Origin: Psychrobacillus mangrovi
GTDB lineage: Bacteria; Bacillota; Bacilli; Bacillales_A; Planococcaceae
Reading direction: 5' to 3'
Assembly (NCBI RefSeq): GCF_037104765.1
Contig: NZ_JBAWSY010000004.1
Location: 62,001 to 126,000 of the forward strand
DNA length: 64,000 bases
The notes beneath the pieces were generated by a model that was given only the letters and a program-made list of their open reading frames with translations, made no database searches and had not been told where the DNA came from. Below are positions 8,735 to 17,745 of the stretch, piece after piece. A program made the position numbers and the translations under genes. The first letter of the stretch is position 1; the number at the start of each line of letters is the position of its first letter.

Positions 8735-9694
8735 TTTTTTAGGAGAGTAGTACCTCCAAGCACCTCCTTTGTGGACGGTTAAATTTAAATCAGTGAGCAT
8801 GCGTGATGCTGAGTAAACGGAATCTAATTTACAAAAATGACGAAATTCTTTGTTGGTAATAGTAGTATTAATTAACCAAAAATATTCTTGGACAGTCATA
8901 TGATGAGCATTTCTATCGTTTTTCTTACATATTGGACAATTCCATGTTCGTTGTAATCGTTTCATTCCTAACTCACCACAATTCGGACATTCAACTCCAA
9001 GAATTAAATCATTTGGGGAAATGCGATAGTATTGACATAGCGGAGGATATCTATAGATAGATTGTTTCTTTCTAATCATTTTTTCAATATGTTTAATTTG
9101 ATGAACAGATAATTGAGGAGAAGAAGATTGGTTATACATATACAAAATCTTTTCAATAATACTTTCTAATTTAAATATTGGATAATGGGGAGGTTTTTGA
9201 CGAATTCTGCTAGACTTAGCAGTCATCACTACAGCGCCTGTCACTTTCAATTCCGGCACATAATTTTCTAAAAATGCTTTCATAAACCGTATATGTTTCA
9301 TTAGCTGAAAATAGGGATTAGGATAGGTTATTTCTGAACCATCTCTACTAATTTTGTAAAATTCATCAGAGTTTTCTTCAAAATACAAATCATCATTCAT
9401 ATTCTTTGACTCGAGCACAATACAACATCGATCGGTTATCAATAAGCAATCAATTTGGACACGCCACTCACCTAGTTGTAATTGTACATTTGATAAAATA
9501 TAAAATGCTCCAGGTAATCTCAACTCTTCTAACTTTTCTATTAGTCTATTCTCTCCGCGAATCCCTGATTCCATTTTTCTTATATCATCTATGATTGTTT
9601 GGAGTTTTAGATGATCCGAGGGCAATCTTTTTACTAATGCATAATGTTCTTTAAATAATATTTTGTTCACCTCCAATCTACCTAAACTATACAT
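8729..9694 (-). CDS. NERD (nuclease-related) domain protein with C-terminal zinc finger
   Basis: This 321-residue protein has an N-terminal NERD domain (about 40-160). The GIRGENRLIEKLEEL helix and the PD-(D/E)xK-like core QIDCLLITDRCCIVLESKN are visible. A helical middle follows, then a C-terminal zinc ribbon, CPNCGELGMKRLQRTWNCPIC (four Cys). It is a soluble protein predicted from its fold family to act on nucleic acid; the substrate is unknown. The ATG directly abuts AAGGAGG, so the start is uncertain; TTG or GTG codons 7-9 codons in (9676, 9670) are alternatives. It is absent from this place in B. subtilis and so is an accessory gene. Confidence 0.8.
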   Translation of the reverse strand: MYSLGRLEVNKILFKEHYALVKRLPSDHLKLQTIIDDIRKMESGIRGENRLIEKLEELRLPGAFYILSNVQLQLGEWRVQIDCLLITDRCCIVLESKNMNDDLYFEENSDEFYKISRDGSEITYPNPYFQLMKHIRFMKAFLENYVPELKVTGAVVMTAKSSRIRQKPPHYPIFKLESIIEKILYMYNQSSSPQLSVHQIKHIEKMIRKKQSIYRYPPLCQYYRISPNDLILGVECPNCGELGMKRLQRTWNCPICKKNDRNAHHMTVQEYFWLINTTITNKEFRHFCKLDSVYSASRMLTDLNLTVHKGGAWRYYSPKKV

Positions 9695-9793
9695 CCTCCT
9701 TCCAGAATATTCTACCTAATTTCACACGGAACCAATTAATTGAGTTTTCGTCCTAGTTATGACAAAATAACCTCAGCAGGAGGAGATAACTAG

Positions 9794-10372
9794 ATGAAAT
9801 TTATACACGTACTTATACTCGCAGCAACCGTATTTACGCTCGCTGCTTGCAATAGCAATGAAGAAGAAGCAACAAATAGTGGCACTGCAAATAATGCACC
9901 AACTGATGCACAATCAGTAACTGACCACGCAGCAAAAGACAAAGCAGCAGAAGAAGTTGGTTTTGAAATGGCTGGTGGAAATATTGAAGAAGCAACAAAT
10001 GTCCCAGAAGAAGAAAAAACCGCAATCCTAGCAGCTTTCAATGAATACATGGAAGCATTCAATGTAGAAGACATCGACCGTTACATGAATACCATTTCCA
10101 AAAAACCTGAAGGCTTCAACTATGCCGATGAAAAAACGGTAGTTCAAGAAACATTTTCGGAGTACGATACAATTCGAACAGCTGAAAATACTACAGTTAT
10201 TAAATACGATAAATCCCATGCGCAAGTATTTGCGAACATCAACATCGCACTCGAACAACCAGGCACAGGAGCAAAGCTTGATCGAAATGGTCGTCAAGTA
10301 ACAGTATTCGCTAAAGAAGACGGAAAATGGCTCGTAACAAGCGTCTATTTTATAGGCGAATCATCTAAATAA
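9794..10372 (+). CDS. Small lipoprotein with NTF2/SnoaL-like domain
   Basis: This 192-residue protein has a lipoprotein signal with lipobox LAAC (Cys19). An acidic low-complexity linker (20-70) follows, then a domain of about 115 residues (AILAAFNEYMEAFNVEDIDRY ... KEDGKWLVTSVYFIG) typical of NTF2-like folds. AGGAGG-type SD lies upstream. It would be anchored to the outer face of the membrane. No function can be assigned. It is flanked by a convergent NERD gene and a downstream terminator, so it is monocistronic. Confidence 0.82.
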   Translation: MKFIHVLILAATVFTLAACNSNEEEATNSGTANNAPTDAQSVTDHAAKDKAAEEVGFEMAGGNIEEATNVPEEEKTAILAAFNEYMEAFNVEDIDRYMNTISKKPEGFNYADEKTVVQETFSEYDTIRTAENTTVIKYDKSHAQVFANINIALEQPGTGAKLDRNGRQVTVFAKEDGKWLVTSVYFIGESSK

Positions 10373-10382
10373 TACACTTATC

Positions 10383-10423
10383 ATACCCTCTATATGACAA
10401 ATATCATGTCGAGGGTATTTTTG
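10383..10423 (+). terminator. Terminator after the lipoprotein gene
   Basis: TACCCTC (10384-10390) pairs with GAGGGTA (10411-10417) across a 20-nt loop that can pair further (GACA/TGTC). TTTTT follows. Confidence 0.75.
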
Positions 10424-10480
10424 TGCTTTCTTTTACCCCTTACATTCAGTACACTATGGAATAGGAGTGTGATTTATTAC

Positions 10481-11326
10481 ATGAAAACGGTAGTAGTAAC
10501 GGACAGTACCGCCTATATCCCAAAAGAAATTCGCGATAACCTTAACATTCGCATGGTACCACTTAGCGTTGTTATCGGCAACGAGACGTATCTTGAAGAA
10601 ATAGACATAAACACAACCGAATTTTACGATAAAATCCGAAACGAACGCACGCTTCCCAAAACGTCGCAACCAGCACTCGGAGACTTTGTTCAAACCTTTG
10701 AAGAACTATCTAAAGAATACGATGCAGTCATTTCCATCCATCTATCAAGCGGAATTAGTGGAACCCTTGCAGGTGCCAACCAAGCTGGCGGAATGGTTGA
10801 AGGCATTGAAGTATACACATTTGACTCGGAAATTTCCTGTATGGTCCAAGGCTTTTACGTTCTTCGTGCTGCAGAAATGGCTCAAGCAGGTGCACACCCA
10901 GAAGCCATCCTTCAAGAACTCAACAACATGAAACAAACAATCCGCGCCTACTTTATGGTGGACAACCTAGACCATCTTCATCGCGGAGGTCGGTTAAACG
11001 GGTTCGAACGGGTCATAGGCTCTGTACTTCAAGTGAAGCCAATCCTTCACTTCGAAAACAAAGTGATCGTGCCATTTGAAAAGGTCCGCACACGCAAAAA
11101 AGCGATGAAGCGCATTGCAGACCTGCTTCAAGAAGAGGCAAACAAATATGCAAAACTGCAAGCAACCATCATCCATGCGAACAACGAACAAGAAGCCTTC
11201 ACATGGAAAAACGAGTTAGAAGCACTTATGCCAAACGTTCACTTTACAATCAGCTACTTTGGTCCTGTGATCGGAACTCACTTAGGCGAAGGCTCGATGG
11301 GTTTAGGATGGGTAAAAACCAACTAA
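10481..11326 (+). CDS. degV: DegV family fatty-acid-binding protein
   Basis: The protein has 281 residues from the ATG at 10481. That start was chosen because it gives the canonical N-terminus MKTVVVTDSTAYIP, with AGGAG upstream; a longer frame from 10394 would begin inside the preceding terminator. Family marks are TSQPALGDF, HLSSGISGTLAGA and HRGGRLNGFERVIGSVLQVKPIL. DegV/FakB proteins bind a fatty acid for FakA kinase. The position between degU and comFA matches B. subtilis degV (yviA). Only 11 bp separate it from comFA, so read-through is expected. Confidence 0.94.
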   Translation: MKTVVVTDSTAYIPKEIRDNLNIRMVPLSVVIGNETYLEEIDINTTEFYDKIRNERTLPKTSQPALGDFVQTFEELSKEYDAVISIHLSSGISGTLAGANQAGGMVEGIEVYTFDSEISCMVQGFYVLRAAEMAQAGAHPEAILQELNNMKQTIRAYFMVDNLDHLHRGGRLNGFERVIGSVLQVKPILHFENKVIVPFEKVRTRKKAMKRIADLLQEEANKYAKLQATIIHANNEQEAFTWKNELEALMPNVHFTISYFGPVIGTHLGEGSMGLGWVKTN

Positions 11327-11337
11327 GGAGTATGCCC

Positions 11338-12666
11338 ATGAACGAACAATTACAACAATTTCTCACTGGCCGCATATGGCTTCGCGAACACACCCCATTT
11401 CCGCGCGAAGTCATCGACGCCCACATCGACAGTGGCCACATCCACCTCAAACCCGGTATCGACACTAGACTCAGCAACTTTTATTTTTGGCAATTAAAGA
11501 AGAGCGTCTGTAACAGATGCCACAACACAAATCCAAACTTATTTCACACATTTCACTGTGCACGTTGTAACCAAAAATGTATCTATTGCCGCCATTGTAT
11601 TCGGATGGGGCGGGTGAGTAGTTGTTCTGAGTTACTTCTTTGGAACAAAGAACATGCTCGCGGCGCGAACGGCCATGTGTTTGAATGGAACGGCCAGCTT
11701 ACTCCTCTTCAGCAAAAAGCAAGTGAAGAACTATTAGCAAGTGTCCAACAAAACAAGTCTCATTTACTTCATGCAGTATGTGGCGCAGGAAAAACCGAGC
11801 TACTATTTCCATCCATATTCGCTAGTTTACAAGAAGGAAAAAGAGTATGCGTCGCAGCACCAAGAACAGACGTTATATTAGAACTATTCCCACGCTTTCA
11901 AAAAGTATTTCCTAAAACGACCATTCACGCACTTTACGGTGGGGCTCCTGACCAAGAGGGCTTTGCCGAACTAGTACTCGCTACAACACATCAACTCTAC
12001 CGTTTTAAAAATGCATTCGATGTGGCATTTGTCGACGAAGCAGACGCCTTTCCTTATTACGCAGACGAAACTTTAAGACTAGCAGTCACAAAAGCCGCCA
12101 AAAAAGATGCAGCCATTCATTATGTAACAGCCACTCCTACCAAATCATTAAAAACAATCAACCAATCCATTCTTTCCCGAAGATATCACGGTCATGATCT
12201 ACCCGTTCCACGGTTTGATAGTCTTTGGGGATATACAAGGCAATTGAATAGAGGAAAAGTTCCTACTAAATTACAACAATGGATCGAAGATAAATCCAAA
12301 AACAATATCCCATTTCTCGTTTTTCTTCCTACTATTGAAATGCTCGAAAACTTCCCGGGAAATTTACCGAGAGTCCATGCGGAACACCCTGACCGTAAAG
12401 AGACTGTCATGCAACTTAGAGAAAAGAAAATACCTGGATTACTAACAACCACCATTTTGGAAAGAGGAATAACAATAGAAAATGTTCATGTAGCAGTAGT
12501 TGGGGCAGAGCAGAAAATCTTCACTTCAAGTGCCCTTATTCAAATAAGTGGACGAGTTGGACGTTCTTTTCAATATCCTAAAGGTGATATTGTCTTTTTC
12601 CATCATGGAATTACGCACGAAATGGACGAGGCTAAAGAAGCGATAGAAGGGTGGAACAAAAAATGA
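11338..12666 (+). CDS. comFA: ComFA, ATP-dependent DNA helicase/translocase of DNA uptake
   Basis: DEAD-family motor that helps pull single-stranded DNA into the cell during transformation. It has 442 residues (463 in B. subtilis). An N-terminal four-Cys zinc motif (CNRCHNTNP...CARCNQKCIYCRHC) precedes Walker A CGAGKTE, Walker B DEADAFP and SAT-like VTATPT. The C-terminal helicase half ends with QISGRVGRS. ATG 11338 was chosen (7 bp after AAGGAG) over ATG 11332 (1 bp) and over the frame opening at 11203 inside degV. Its stop overlaps the comFC start (ATGA). Confidence 0.96.
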   Translation: MNEQLQQFLTGRIWLREHTPFPREVIDAHIDSGHIHLKPGIDTRLSNFYFWQLKKSVCNRCHNTNPNLFHTFHCARCNQKCIYCRHCIRMGRVSSCSELLLWNKEHARGANGHVFEWNGQLTPLQQKASEELLASVQQNKSHLLHAVCGAGKTELLFPSIFASLQEGKRVCVAAPRTDVILELFPRFQKVFPKTTIHALYGGAPDQEGFAELVLATTHQLYRFKNAFDVAFVDEADAFPYYADETLRLAVTKAAKKDAAIHYVTATPTKSLKTINQSILSRRYHGHDLPVPRFDSLWGYTRQLNRGKVPTKLQQWIEDKSKNNIPFLVFLPTIEMLENFPGNLPRVHAEHPDRKETVMQLREKKIPGLLTTTILERGITIENVHVAVVGAEQKIFTSSALIQISGRVGRSFQYPKGDIVFFHHGITHEMDEAKEAIEGWNKK

Positions 12667-13286
12667 TTTGTTTACTATGCGGGAGCCCATTTCAATCAAA
12701 TCCTACTTGGAGGAAGCTTATATTATATGAAATAGAAGCATCAGCTTGTAAAAGATGTTTGAGTAAATTTGAGAAAGCAGACACCAAATTTGACTTAGCA
12801 GACTTCAAAGGAACGCGCTATGAGGGAGCTATAGATTCTGTCACATCTCTCTATTCATACAATGAAGTAATGCAAAGCTATTTGCATCAGTATAAATTTT
12901 TACAGGATGTTGCTTTGGCCCAAGTTTTTGCAGAAGAGCTACGGCATTTATTCGAGAAAAAAGAAGGGATAGTTGTGCCAATCCCCATGTATCCAGAAAA
13001 GCTACTGTTGAGAACCTTCGCCCAAGTAGACGAGCTATTGAATAGTGCAGCAGTTCCTTTCCAGCACTTACTTGCAAAAACTGCAGCAAGTGAGCAAGGA
13101 AAAAAATCGAAAAAGGAACGATTAGAGGCAAGTCCACTATTTGAAGTAACGGGTAAGATAACGGCACAGACCTTTATATTATTCGATGATATTTACACAA
13201 CAGGCACGACCATGCACCATGCTGCTAAAGTTTTGAAGAATTTTGGGGCCACTAGAATAGAAGCAATCACTTTAATAAAAGGATAA
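12663..13286 (+). CDS. comFC: ComFC, phosphoribosyltransferase-like competence protein
   Basis: This 207-residue protein begins with a Cys4 zinc site (CLLCGSPF ... CKRCL), followed by a central ComF/GntX region (YSYNEVMQSYLHQYKF). A C-terminal PRTase fold has the PRPP motif FILFDDIYTTGTT. ATG 12663 overlaps the comFA stop as ATGA and was preferred over GTG 12651. It is needed for natural transformation in B. subtilis together with ComFA; its exact reaction is not known. It lies in the degV-comFA-comFC transcription unit. Confidence 0.95.
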   Translation: MICLLCGSPFQSNPTWRKLILYEIEASACKRCLSKFEKADTKFDLADFKGTRYEGAIDSVTSLYSYNEVMQSYLHQYKFLQDVALAQVFAEELRHLFEKKEGIVVPIPMYPEKLLLRTFAQVDELLNSAAVPFQHLLAKTAASEQGKKSKKERLEASPLFEVTGKITAQTFILFDDIYTTGTTMHHAAKVLKNFGATRIEAITLIKG

Positions 13287-13297
13287 CCTGCCGATAT
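13271..13297 (+). promoter_or_regulatory. Candidate sigma-D promoter upstream of yvyF
   Basis: GCCGATAT (13290-13297) is an exact match to the sigma-D -10 consensus. A weak TAAA-like -35 (TTTA/TTAA at 13271-13275) lies 14-15 bp upstream. It is 36 bp before yvyF, at the head of the flagellar gene run. Confidence 0.6.
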
Positions 13298-13332
13298 AAT
13301 TTATAGATTATTGAACTTGGAGGGAATCCATC

Positions 13333-13749
13333 ATGGGAGAACTTAAAAATTGCCCGACATGCGGTGAATTTTTTAACTATACAGGAATAAGAGAAGTATG
13401 TAACAACTGTGCAATGAATGAAGAAAAACAATACGAGGTCGTGTACCGCTTCTTACGTAAACGCGAAAACCGTGCTGCAACAGTCGAAAGAATAGTCGAA
13501 GCAACCGGTGTAGAAGAAGCACTTCTACACAAATGGGTTCGCAAAAATCGCTTGCAACCAGCAATGTTCCCAAACCTTGGATACCCATGTGACAACTGTG
13601 GAAAGCTTACGAACCAAGGAAAACTATGCAAAAGCTGTACAGAAGAACTAAAATCAGGACTTCGTCAATTTGATGCGGCAAAAGAGTTTCGAGAAAGAGT
13701 TGCTAACCAAGACAGTGGCACCTATCACATGGATAGTAAAAAGAAATAG
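13333..13749 (+). CDS. yvyF: Flagellar operon protein YvyF (TIGR03826 type)
   Basis: 138 residues, one fewer than B. subtilis YvyF. Zinc-binding CxxC pairs lie at both ends: CPTCGEFF and CNNC near the N-terminus, CDNCGKL and CKSC near the C-terminus. Between them is a helix-turn-helix-like segment (RAATVERIVEATGVEEALLHKW). Its role is unknown apart from its constant place before flgM. A GGAGG SD lies 9 bp before the ATG. Confidence 0.93.
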   Translation: MGELKNCPTCGEFFNYTGIREVCNNCAMNEEKQYEVVYRFLRKRENRAATVERIVEATGVEEALLHKWVRKNRLQPAMFPNLGYPCDNCGKLTNQGKLCKSCTEELKSGLRQFDAAKEFRERVANQDSGTYHMDSKKK

Positions 13750-13806
13750 GTTACTAGTTTAAAATACCTAATCTATTGGTGTAATACTATTTCGTACAAA
13801 AGCCTC

Positions 13807-13834
13807 TAAAAAACATCCCTGTTCTAACCGAAAT
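13807..13834 (+). promoter_or_regulatory. Candidate sigma-D promoter upstream of flgM
   Basis: TAAA (13807-13810), a 16-bp spacer and ACCGAAAT (6 of 8 to GCCGATAT) lie about 43 bp before flgM. Autogenous control of flgM by the sigma factor it inhibits would fit the known circuit. Confidence 0.4.
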
Positions 13835-13876
13835 AAGGTATATATACTTCGTAATAAAAAAGGGGAGGAAAAGGGT

Positions 13877-14140
13877 ATGAAAATTTCAAATATAGGTTTG
13901 AACCAAGTAAATCCATATAAACGTAATCAACAACAAACTGAAAAAGTACAAAATGCAACCAAAACAACTGCAGATCAGCTAGAAATTTCTTCAGTAGCTA
14001 AAAGCATGCAAACGAAATCTCCAGTAGAGGTAGAACAGGCTGAACGCGTTGAAGCAATAAAAGCGCAAATAGATGCAGGGACATACAAAGTAGATGCAAA
14101 ACAACTTGCATCTAACATCCTCAATTATTACCGTATTTAA
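13877..14140 (+). CDS. flgM: Anti-sigma-D factor FlgM
   Basis: The 87-residue protein is the same size as B. subtilis FlgM. The N-terminus is polar and probably disordered. The C-terminal sigma-binding helices include DQLEISSVAKSMQ and VEAIKAQIDAGTYKVDAKQLASNIL. It holds sigma-D (FliA) inactive until the flagellar hook-basal body is complete. A GGGGAGG-type SD and possible sigma-D promoter lie upstream, and flgN follows after 15 bp. Confidence 0.95.
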   Translation: MKISNIGLNQVNPYKRNQQQTEKVQNATKTTADQLEISSVAKSMQTKSPVEVEQAERVEAIKAQIDAGTYKVDAKQLASNILNYYRI

Positions 14141-14155
14141 AAGGAGCTCATAGGA

Positions 14156-14650
14156 ATGTCCATCGAAAAGATATTGCATGCTCTAAAAAAACTTGAAATG
14201 TTACACAAAAGTTTATTAGAAATTGCATATAAAAAAACAGAAGCAATCAAAACAGGGGACATGGACAGTCTAAACCAACTGCTCAAGGACGAGCAGGCAC
14301 ACGTAGCAGGCATTTCTCAGCTTGAACAACAGCGTCAATTAGAGGTAACGGATTACCTTCGAGCAAAAGGAATTGCTCCGATTGACAACCCAACTGTTGC
14401 ACATGTCTTAGAAAATACCAACACTAACGAAGAAAAAGAGCAATTAGGAGCAGCGAGAAACAAACTTCTGCTAACGCTTGAAACTCTAAAACATCAAAAC
14501 GATCTGAACCAAAAGCTTACACTTCAATCACTTCAGTTCGTGAACCTAACACTGGACATGTTACGTCCAAAGCCTGATCAAATAAACTATTCTAAATCCG
14601 AAGTACGTAGTCCCTCGAAAGACAAAACCTACTTCGATTCACAAGCATAA
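14156..14650 (+). CDS. flgN: Flagellar export chaperone FlgN
   Basis: This 164-residue, mostly helical protein (IEKILHALKKLEMLHKSLLEIA ... LKHQNDLNQKLTLQSLQFVNL) has the FlgN shape and place (yvyG in B. subtilis). It escorts the hook-filament junction proteins FlgK and FlgL to the export gate; both are encoded directly downstream. The start has AAGGAG 9 bp upstream, and flgK begins 12 bp after its stop. Confidence 0.93.
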   Translation: MSIEKILHALKKLEMLHKSLLEIAYKKTEAIKTGDMDSLNQLLKDEQAHVAGISQLEQQRQLEVTDYLRAKGIAPIDNPTVAHVLENTNTNEEKEQLGAARNKLLLTLETLKHQNDLNQKLTLQSLQFVNLTLDMLRPKPDQINYSKSEVRSPSKDKTYFDSQA

Positions 14651-14662
14651 GGAGGCTAACCC

Positions 14663-16183
14663 ATGCGCTCCACATTTATGGGACTAGAAGCAAGTAAACG
14701 CGGACTATTTACCCAACAATCCGCTCTATATACAACAGGACACAACATCTCAAACGCCAACACGTTAGGCTACTCACGCCAACGCGTTAATATGGAGGCA
14801 ACACTTGGCTATCCTGGAACAGGATTGAACGCACCAAAAACACCAGGGCACATCGGTACTGGTGTACAAGCACAGTCTGTACAACGAATTCGGGATGCCT
14901 TCATTGATCGACAATATAGACAAGAGTCTAACAAACTTGGGTACTGGGAGTCCAGATCACAAGCAATTACTCAAATGGAAGATATCATGGCAGAACCATC
15001 CGAGTTTGGTTTGAATGAATCATTAAATCAATTTTGGAAATCCTTACAAGATCTAAGTACAAACCCTGAAAACGCGGGAGCTCGTAAAGTAGTAGTTCAG
15101 CGAGGAATTGCAGTTGCGGAATCGTTTAACTATATTCATAAGCAACTTTCTGATATTCAAGGGAATTTTAAAAATGAAATTTTAACATCCACTGATGATA
15201 TAAACTCAATTTTAAAACAAATTTCTTCTATGAATGAGCAAATTCAAGCTATTGAACCGAATGGTTATATGCCAAATGATTTATATGACGCTCGCGATAA
15301 TTTATTAGATGAATTATCAACCTATTTTCCAATCGAAGTGGAATACACTAAATCAGGCGGAAATGCCCTTCCAATAGCAGAAGGTGTAGTGAAGGTATCT
15401 TTTAAACTAAACGGTAGATCAGTAGAAGTAGTTAACGGAAAAGACGCAGCAAGTTTATCAGCAAATGGAATGACAAATAGCGGGGATTATGAACCTTTTA
15501 CTAGCTTTACTGTAACAGGTTTTGGCAATGTACCGAATGATACAATTAATTATGCTGATTTAGAAGCAAATAAAGGAAAAATGTTATCGCTAATTAATTC
15601 ATATGGTTATGGTGTTGTTGCTGCCGAAACTGGGTTTTATCCAGAAATGTTAAAAAAATTAAATGATATGGCTGACGCTTTTGCACAAGAATTTAATAGA
15701 GTACATGCATTAGGAAGCCCTCTTACTGGTAGTGCCGATGTTGCAGACTTTTTTGATGTATCGGCAACAGGAGCAAAAGGGATAAAAGTAAATCAAGACA
15801 TAATAAATGATCCAGGAAGCGTTGCAGCTTCTACTTCAGTAGGGGAAGAAGGAAATGGAGCTAATGCTTTAGCATTAGCGAAGGTAAAATCTGCATCTTT
15901 AACAATTGGTACTAGTAATGCAACAGTTCAAACCTTCTATCAATCAATCATCGGTCAATTAGGTGTGGATGGAGAACAAGCAGCACGACTTACTTACAAC
16001 TCTACTACTATCAAGTTAACTGTTGAAAATAACCGTTCTTCTGTTAGCTCCGTTTCTTTAGACGAAGAAATGACGAACATGATCACATTTCAACAAGCAT
16101 ACAACGCAAATGCACGTATGATTACAGTGATCGACGAAACACTAGATAAAATTATCAACGGCATGGGCCGAGTTGGACTATAA
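14663..16183 (+). CDS. flgK: Flagellar hook-associated protein 1 FlgK
   Basis: This 506-residue junction protein links hook and filament. The N-terminal rod-like signature MGLEASKRGLFTQQSALYTTGHNISNANT(LGYSRQ), a long helical region, a variable middle and the C-terminal MTNMITFQQAYNANARMI...GMGRVGL are all present. SD GGAGG lies upstream, and flgL follows 15 bp later. Confidence 0.97.
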   Translation: MRSTFMGLEASKRGLFTQQSALYTTGHNISNANTLGYSRQRVNMEATLGYPGTGLNAPKTPGHIGTGVQAQSVQRIRDAFIDRQYRQESNKLGYWESRSQAITQMEDIMAEPSEFGLNESLNQFWKSLQDLSTNPENAGARKVVVQRGIAVAESFNYIHKQLSDIQGNFKNEILTSTDDINSILKQISSMNEQIQAIEPNGYMPNDLYDARDNLLDELSTYFPIEVEYTKSGGNALPIAEGVVKVSFKLNGRSVEVVNGKDAASLSANGMTNSGDYEPFTSFTVTGFGNVPNDTINYADLEANKGKMLSLINSYGYGVVAAETGFYPEMLKKLNDMADAFAQEFNRVHALGSPLTGSADVADFFDVSATGAKGIKVNQDIINDPGSVAASTSVGEEGNGANALALAKVKSASLTIGTSNATVQTFYQSIIGQLGVDGEQAARLTYNSTTIKLTVENNRSSVSSVSLDEEMTNMITFQQAYNANARMITVIDETLDKIINGMGRVGL

Positions 16184-16198
16184 TAGGAGGACTTACAC

Positions 16199-17125
16199 AT
16201 GCGCGTAACACAATCAATGCTTTCTAACAATATGCTACGTAACTTATCAACCAGTTATAGTAAAATGGGAACATTGCAAGAACAAATTAATTCAGGTAAA
16301 AAAATCACACGCCCTTCACAAGACCCAGTAGTAGCGATAAAAGGTATTGGTTATCGTACTGACTTAGGTAAAGTAGAACAATATCAGCGTAATCTTGGAG
16401 AGGTAAACAACTGGTTAGATAGCTCTGATGATGCATTAGATAAAGTAGGAATTGCCTTAAGACGGGTACAAGAACTCGTTACACAAGCATCAACTGATAC
16501 AATAACTCCAGAAGATCGAACAAAAATTGAAAAGGAAATTACCCAAATTAAAGGTCAAATTCGTGATTTGGGAAATACCAAGGTTGGTGACAAGTATATA
16601 TTTAGTGGAACTAAAACGTTAGAACCTTTATTTACAGACACAACCTTGGCAGGAGAGAACATTGTTCCACCAGGAGGAAGCACATATCCAACGGATTCAA
16701 CTATAACTAGCTATGAATCTTCTGTAAATATTGAAGTATACGATGGTGTTCAAATTACTGTAAACACTAATGGTTATGATATTTTTAGTAAGATCGATGA
16801 AATGATGATAAACTTAGAAGCAGATTTGAAAAATCCTACAAAGGCGGGATCTGACTTTGGACCCTATCTATCTACTATAAGTGATAATCAAAATCTTGTT
16901 TTAGGAGCACGTGCAGATATTGGTGCTCGCCAAAATAGAGTAGAAATGATGGGAAATAGACTTGGAACACAAGAAGTAATTGTAACAAAACAGTTATCAA
17001 ATAATGAAGACATTGATTATGAAAAAGTTATCACTGAATTAATAACTCAAGAATCAATTCACAGTGCTGCCCTTTCAGTTGGTGCACGCATTATCCAACC
17101 ATCATTAATAGATTTTTTAAGATAA
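16199..17125 (+). CDS. flgL: Flagellar hook-associated protein 3 FlgL
   Basis: 308 residues, slightly longer than B. subtilis FlgL (298). The flagellin-like N-terminus MRVTQSMLSNNMLRNLSTSYSK, the QINSGKKITRPSQDPV motif and a C-terminal coiled coil (GARQNRVEMMGNRLG) identify it. It forms the second junction ring below the filament. A hairpin with T-run follows immediately. Confidence 0.97.
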   Translation: MRVTQSMLSNNMLRNLSTSYSKMGTLQEQINSGKKITRPSQDPVVAIKGIGYRTDLGKVEQYQRNLGEVNNWLDSSDDALDKVGIALRRVQELVTQASTDTITPEDRTKIEKEITQIKGQIRDLGNTKVGDKYIFSGTKTLEPLFTDTTLAGENIVPPGGSTYPTDSTITSYESSVNIEVYDGVQITVNTNGYDIFSKIDEMMINLEADLKNPTKAGSDFGPYLSTISDNQNLVLGARADIGARQNRVEMMGNRLGTQEVIVTKQLSNNEDIDYEKVITELITQESIHSAALSVGARIIQPSLIDFLR

Positions 17126-17127
17126 TA

Positions 17128-17165
17128 AAAAAGCGTTTGGACAACTCGTTCAAACGCTTTCTTTA
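17128..17165 (+). terminator. Hairpin/terminator between flgL and yviE
   Basis: AAAGCGTTTG (17130-17139) and CAAACGCTTT (17151-17160) form a 10-bp stem with an 11-nt loop, followed by CTTT. It lies within the flagellar operon and ends 13 bp before the yviE start, so it is probably a partial terminator or an RNA processing stem. Confidence 0.7.
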
Positions 17166-17178
17166 AAGGATGTTGACT

Positions 17179-17733
17179 ATGAGAATTCCACAAATTCAAA
17201 TACAAACAACAAAAGCTCAACTTGGTTTAAATATCGAGAAACCAAGCCAGTATATTGAACAACCTAAAGCTGATTTACAAATTAGACAACCAGCAGCTGA
17301 TGTTTCTATTCGAACTACAGACGGTCAGCTTCAAATTGACTCTTCTCAAGCAAGAAGAGACTTAGGATTAACAGGACCACTAGAATTTAGTAGAAATTAT
17401 GCACAAAAAGGAAGGCAAGCAGTCCTTTCGGGTATTGCCAGACGTGCTAGAGAAGGCGAACAACTAGCTAGTATTGAGAATCATGGTAATGCTATACAAG
17501 CAATTGCTGCTTCTAAGGCAACTCCTCAAAAAAAAGCACTTGGTATTAAATTTGTTCCATCTATTGGATCTGTCAAAACCACTTATACTCCAGCTAGTTT
17601 AGACATAAATGTGCAAACAAATAAAGCCCAAATTGATGTAACCGTTAATAAACCAATTCATAATTATACACCAGGAAAAGTATCTAGCTATATGCTGCAA
17701 TATCCATCGATAGAAATAGACGTCATTGTATAA
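17179..17733 (+). CDS. yviE: YviE-like DUF6470 family protein
   Basis: The 184-residue protein has no signal peptide or catalytic motif. It is built of alternating polar strands (IRIPQIQIQTTKAQLGL-like, VDINVQTNKAQIDVTVNKP) typical of this flagellar-operon family (191 residues in B. subtilis). ATG 17179 was chosen (8 bp from AAAGGA) over ATG 17170. Its function is unknown; the place between flgL and fliW is conserved. Confidence 0.9.
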   Translation: MRIPQIQIQTTKAQLGLNIEKPSQYIEQPKADLQIRQPAADVSIRTTDGQLQIDSSQARRDLGLTGPLEFSRNYAQKGRQAVLSGIARRAREGEQLASIENHGNAIQAIAASKATPQKKALGIKFVPSIGSVKTTYTPASLDINVQTNKAQIDVTVNKPIHNYTPGKVSSYMLQYPSIEIDVIV

Positions 17734-17745
17734 AAGGAGCTACTT

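Noticed and set aside
11203..11337. Longer N-terminus for ComFA
   Set aside because: The frame is open into degV by chance; ATG 11338 has AAGGAG at 7 bp and gives a normal ComFA start.
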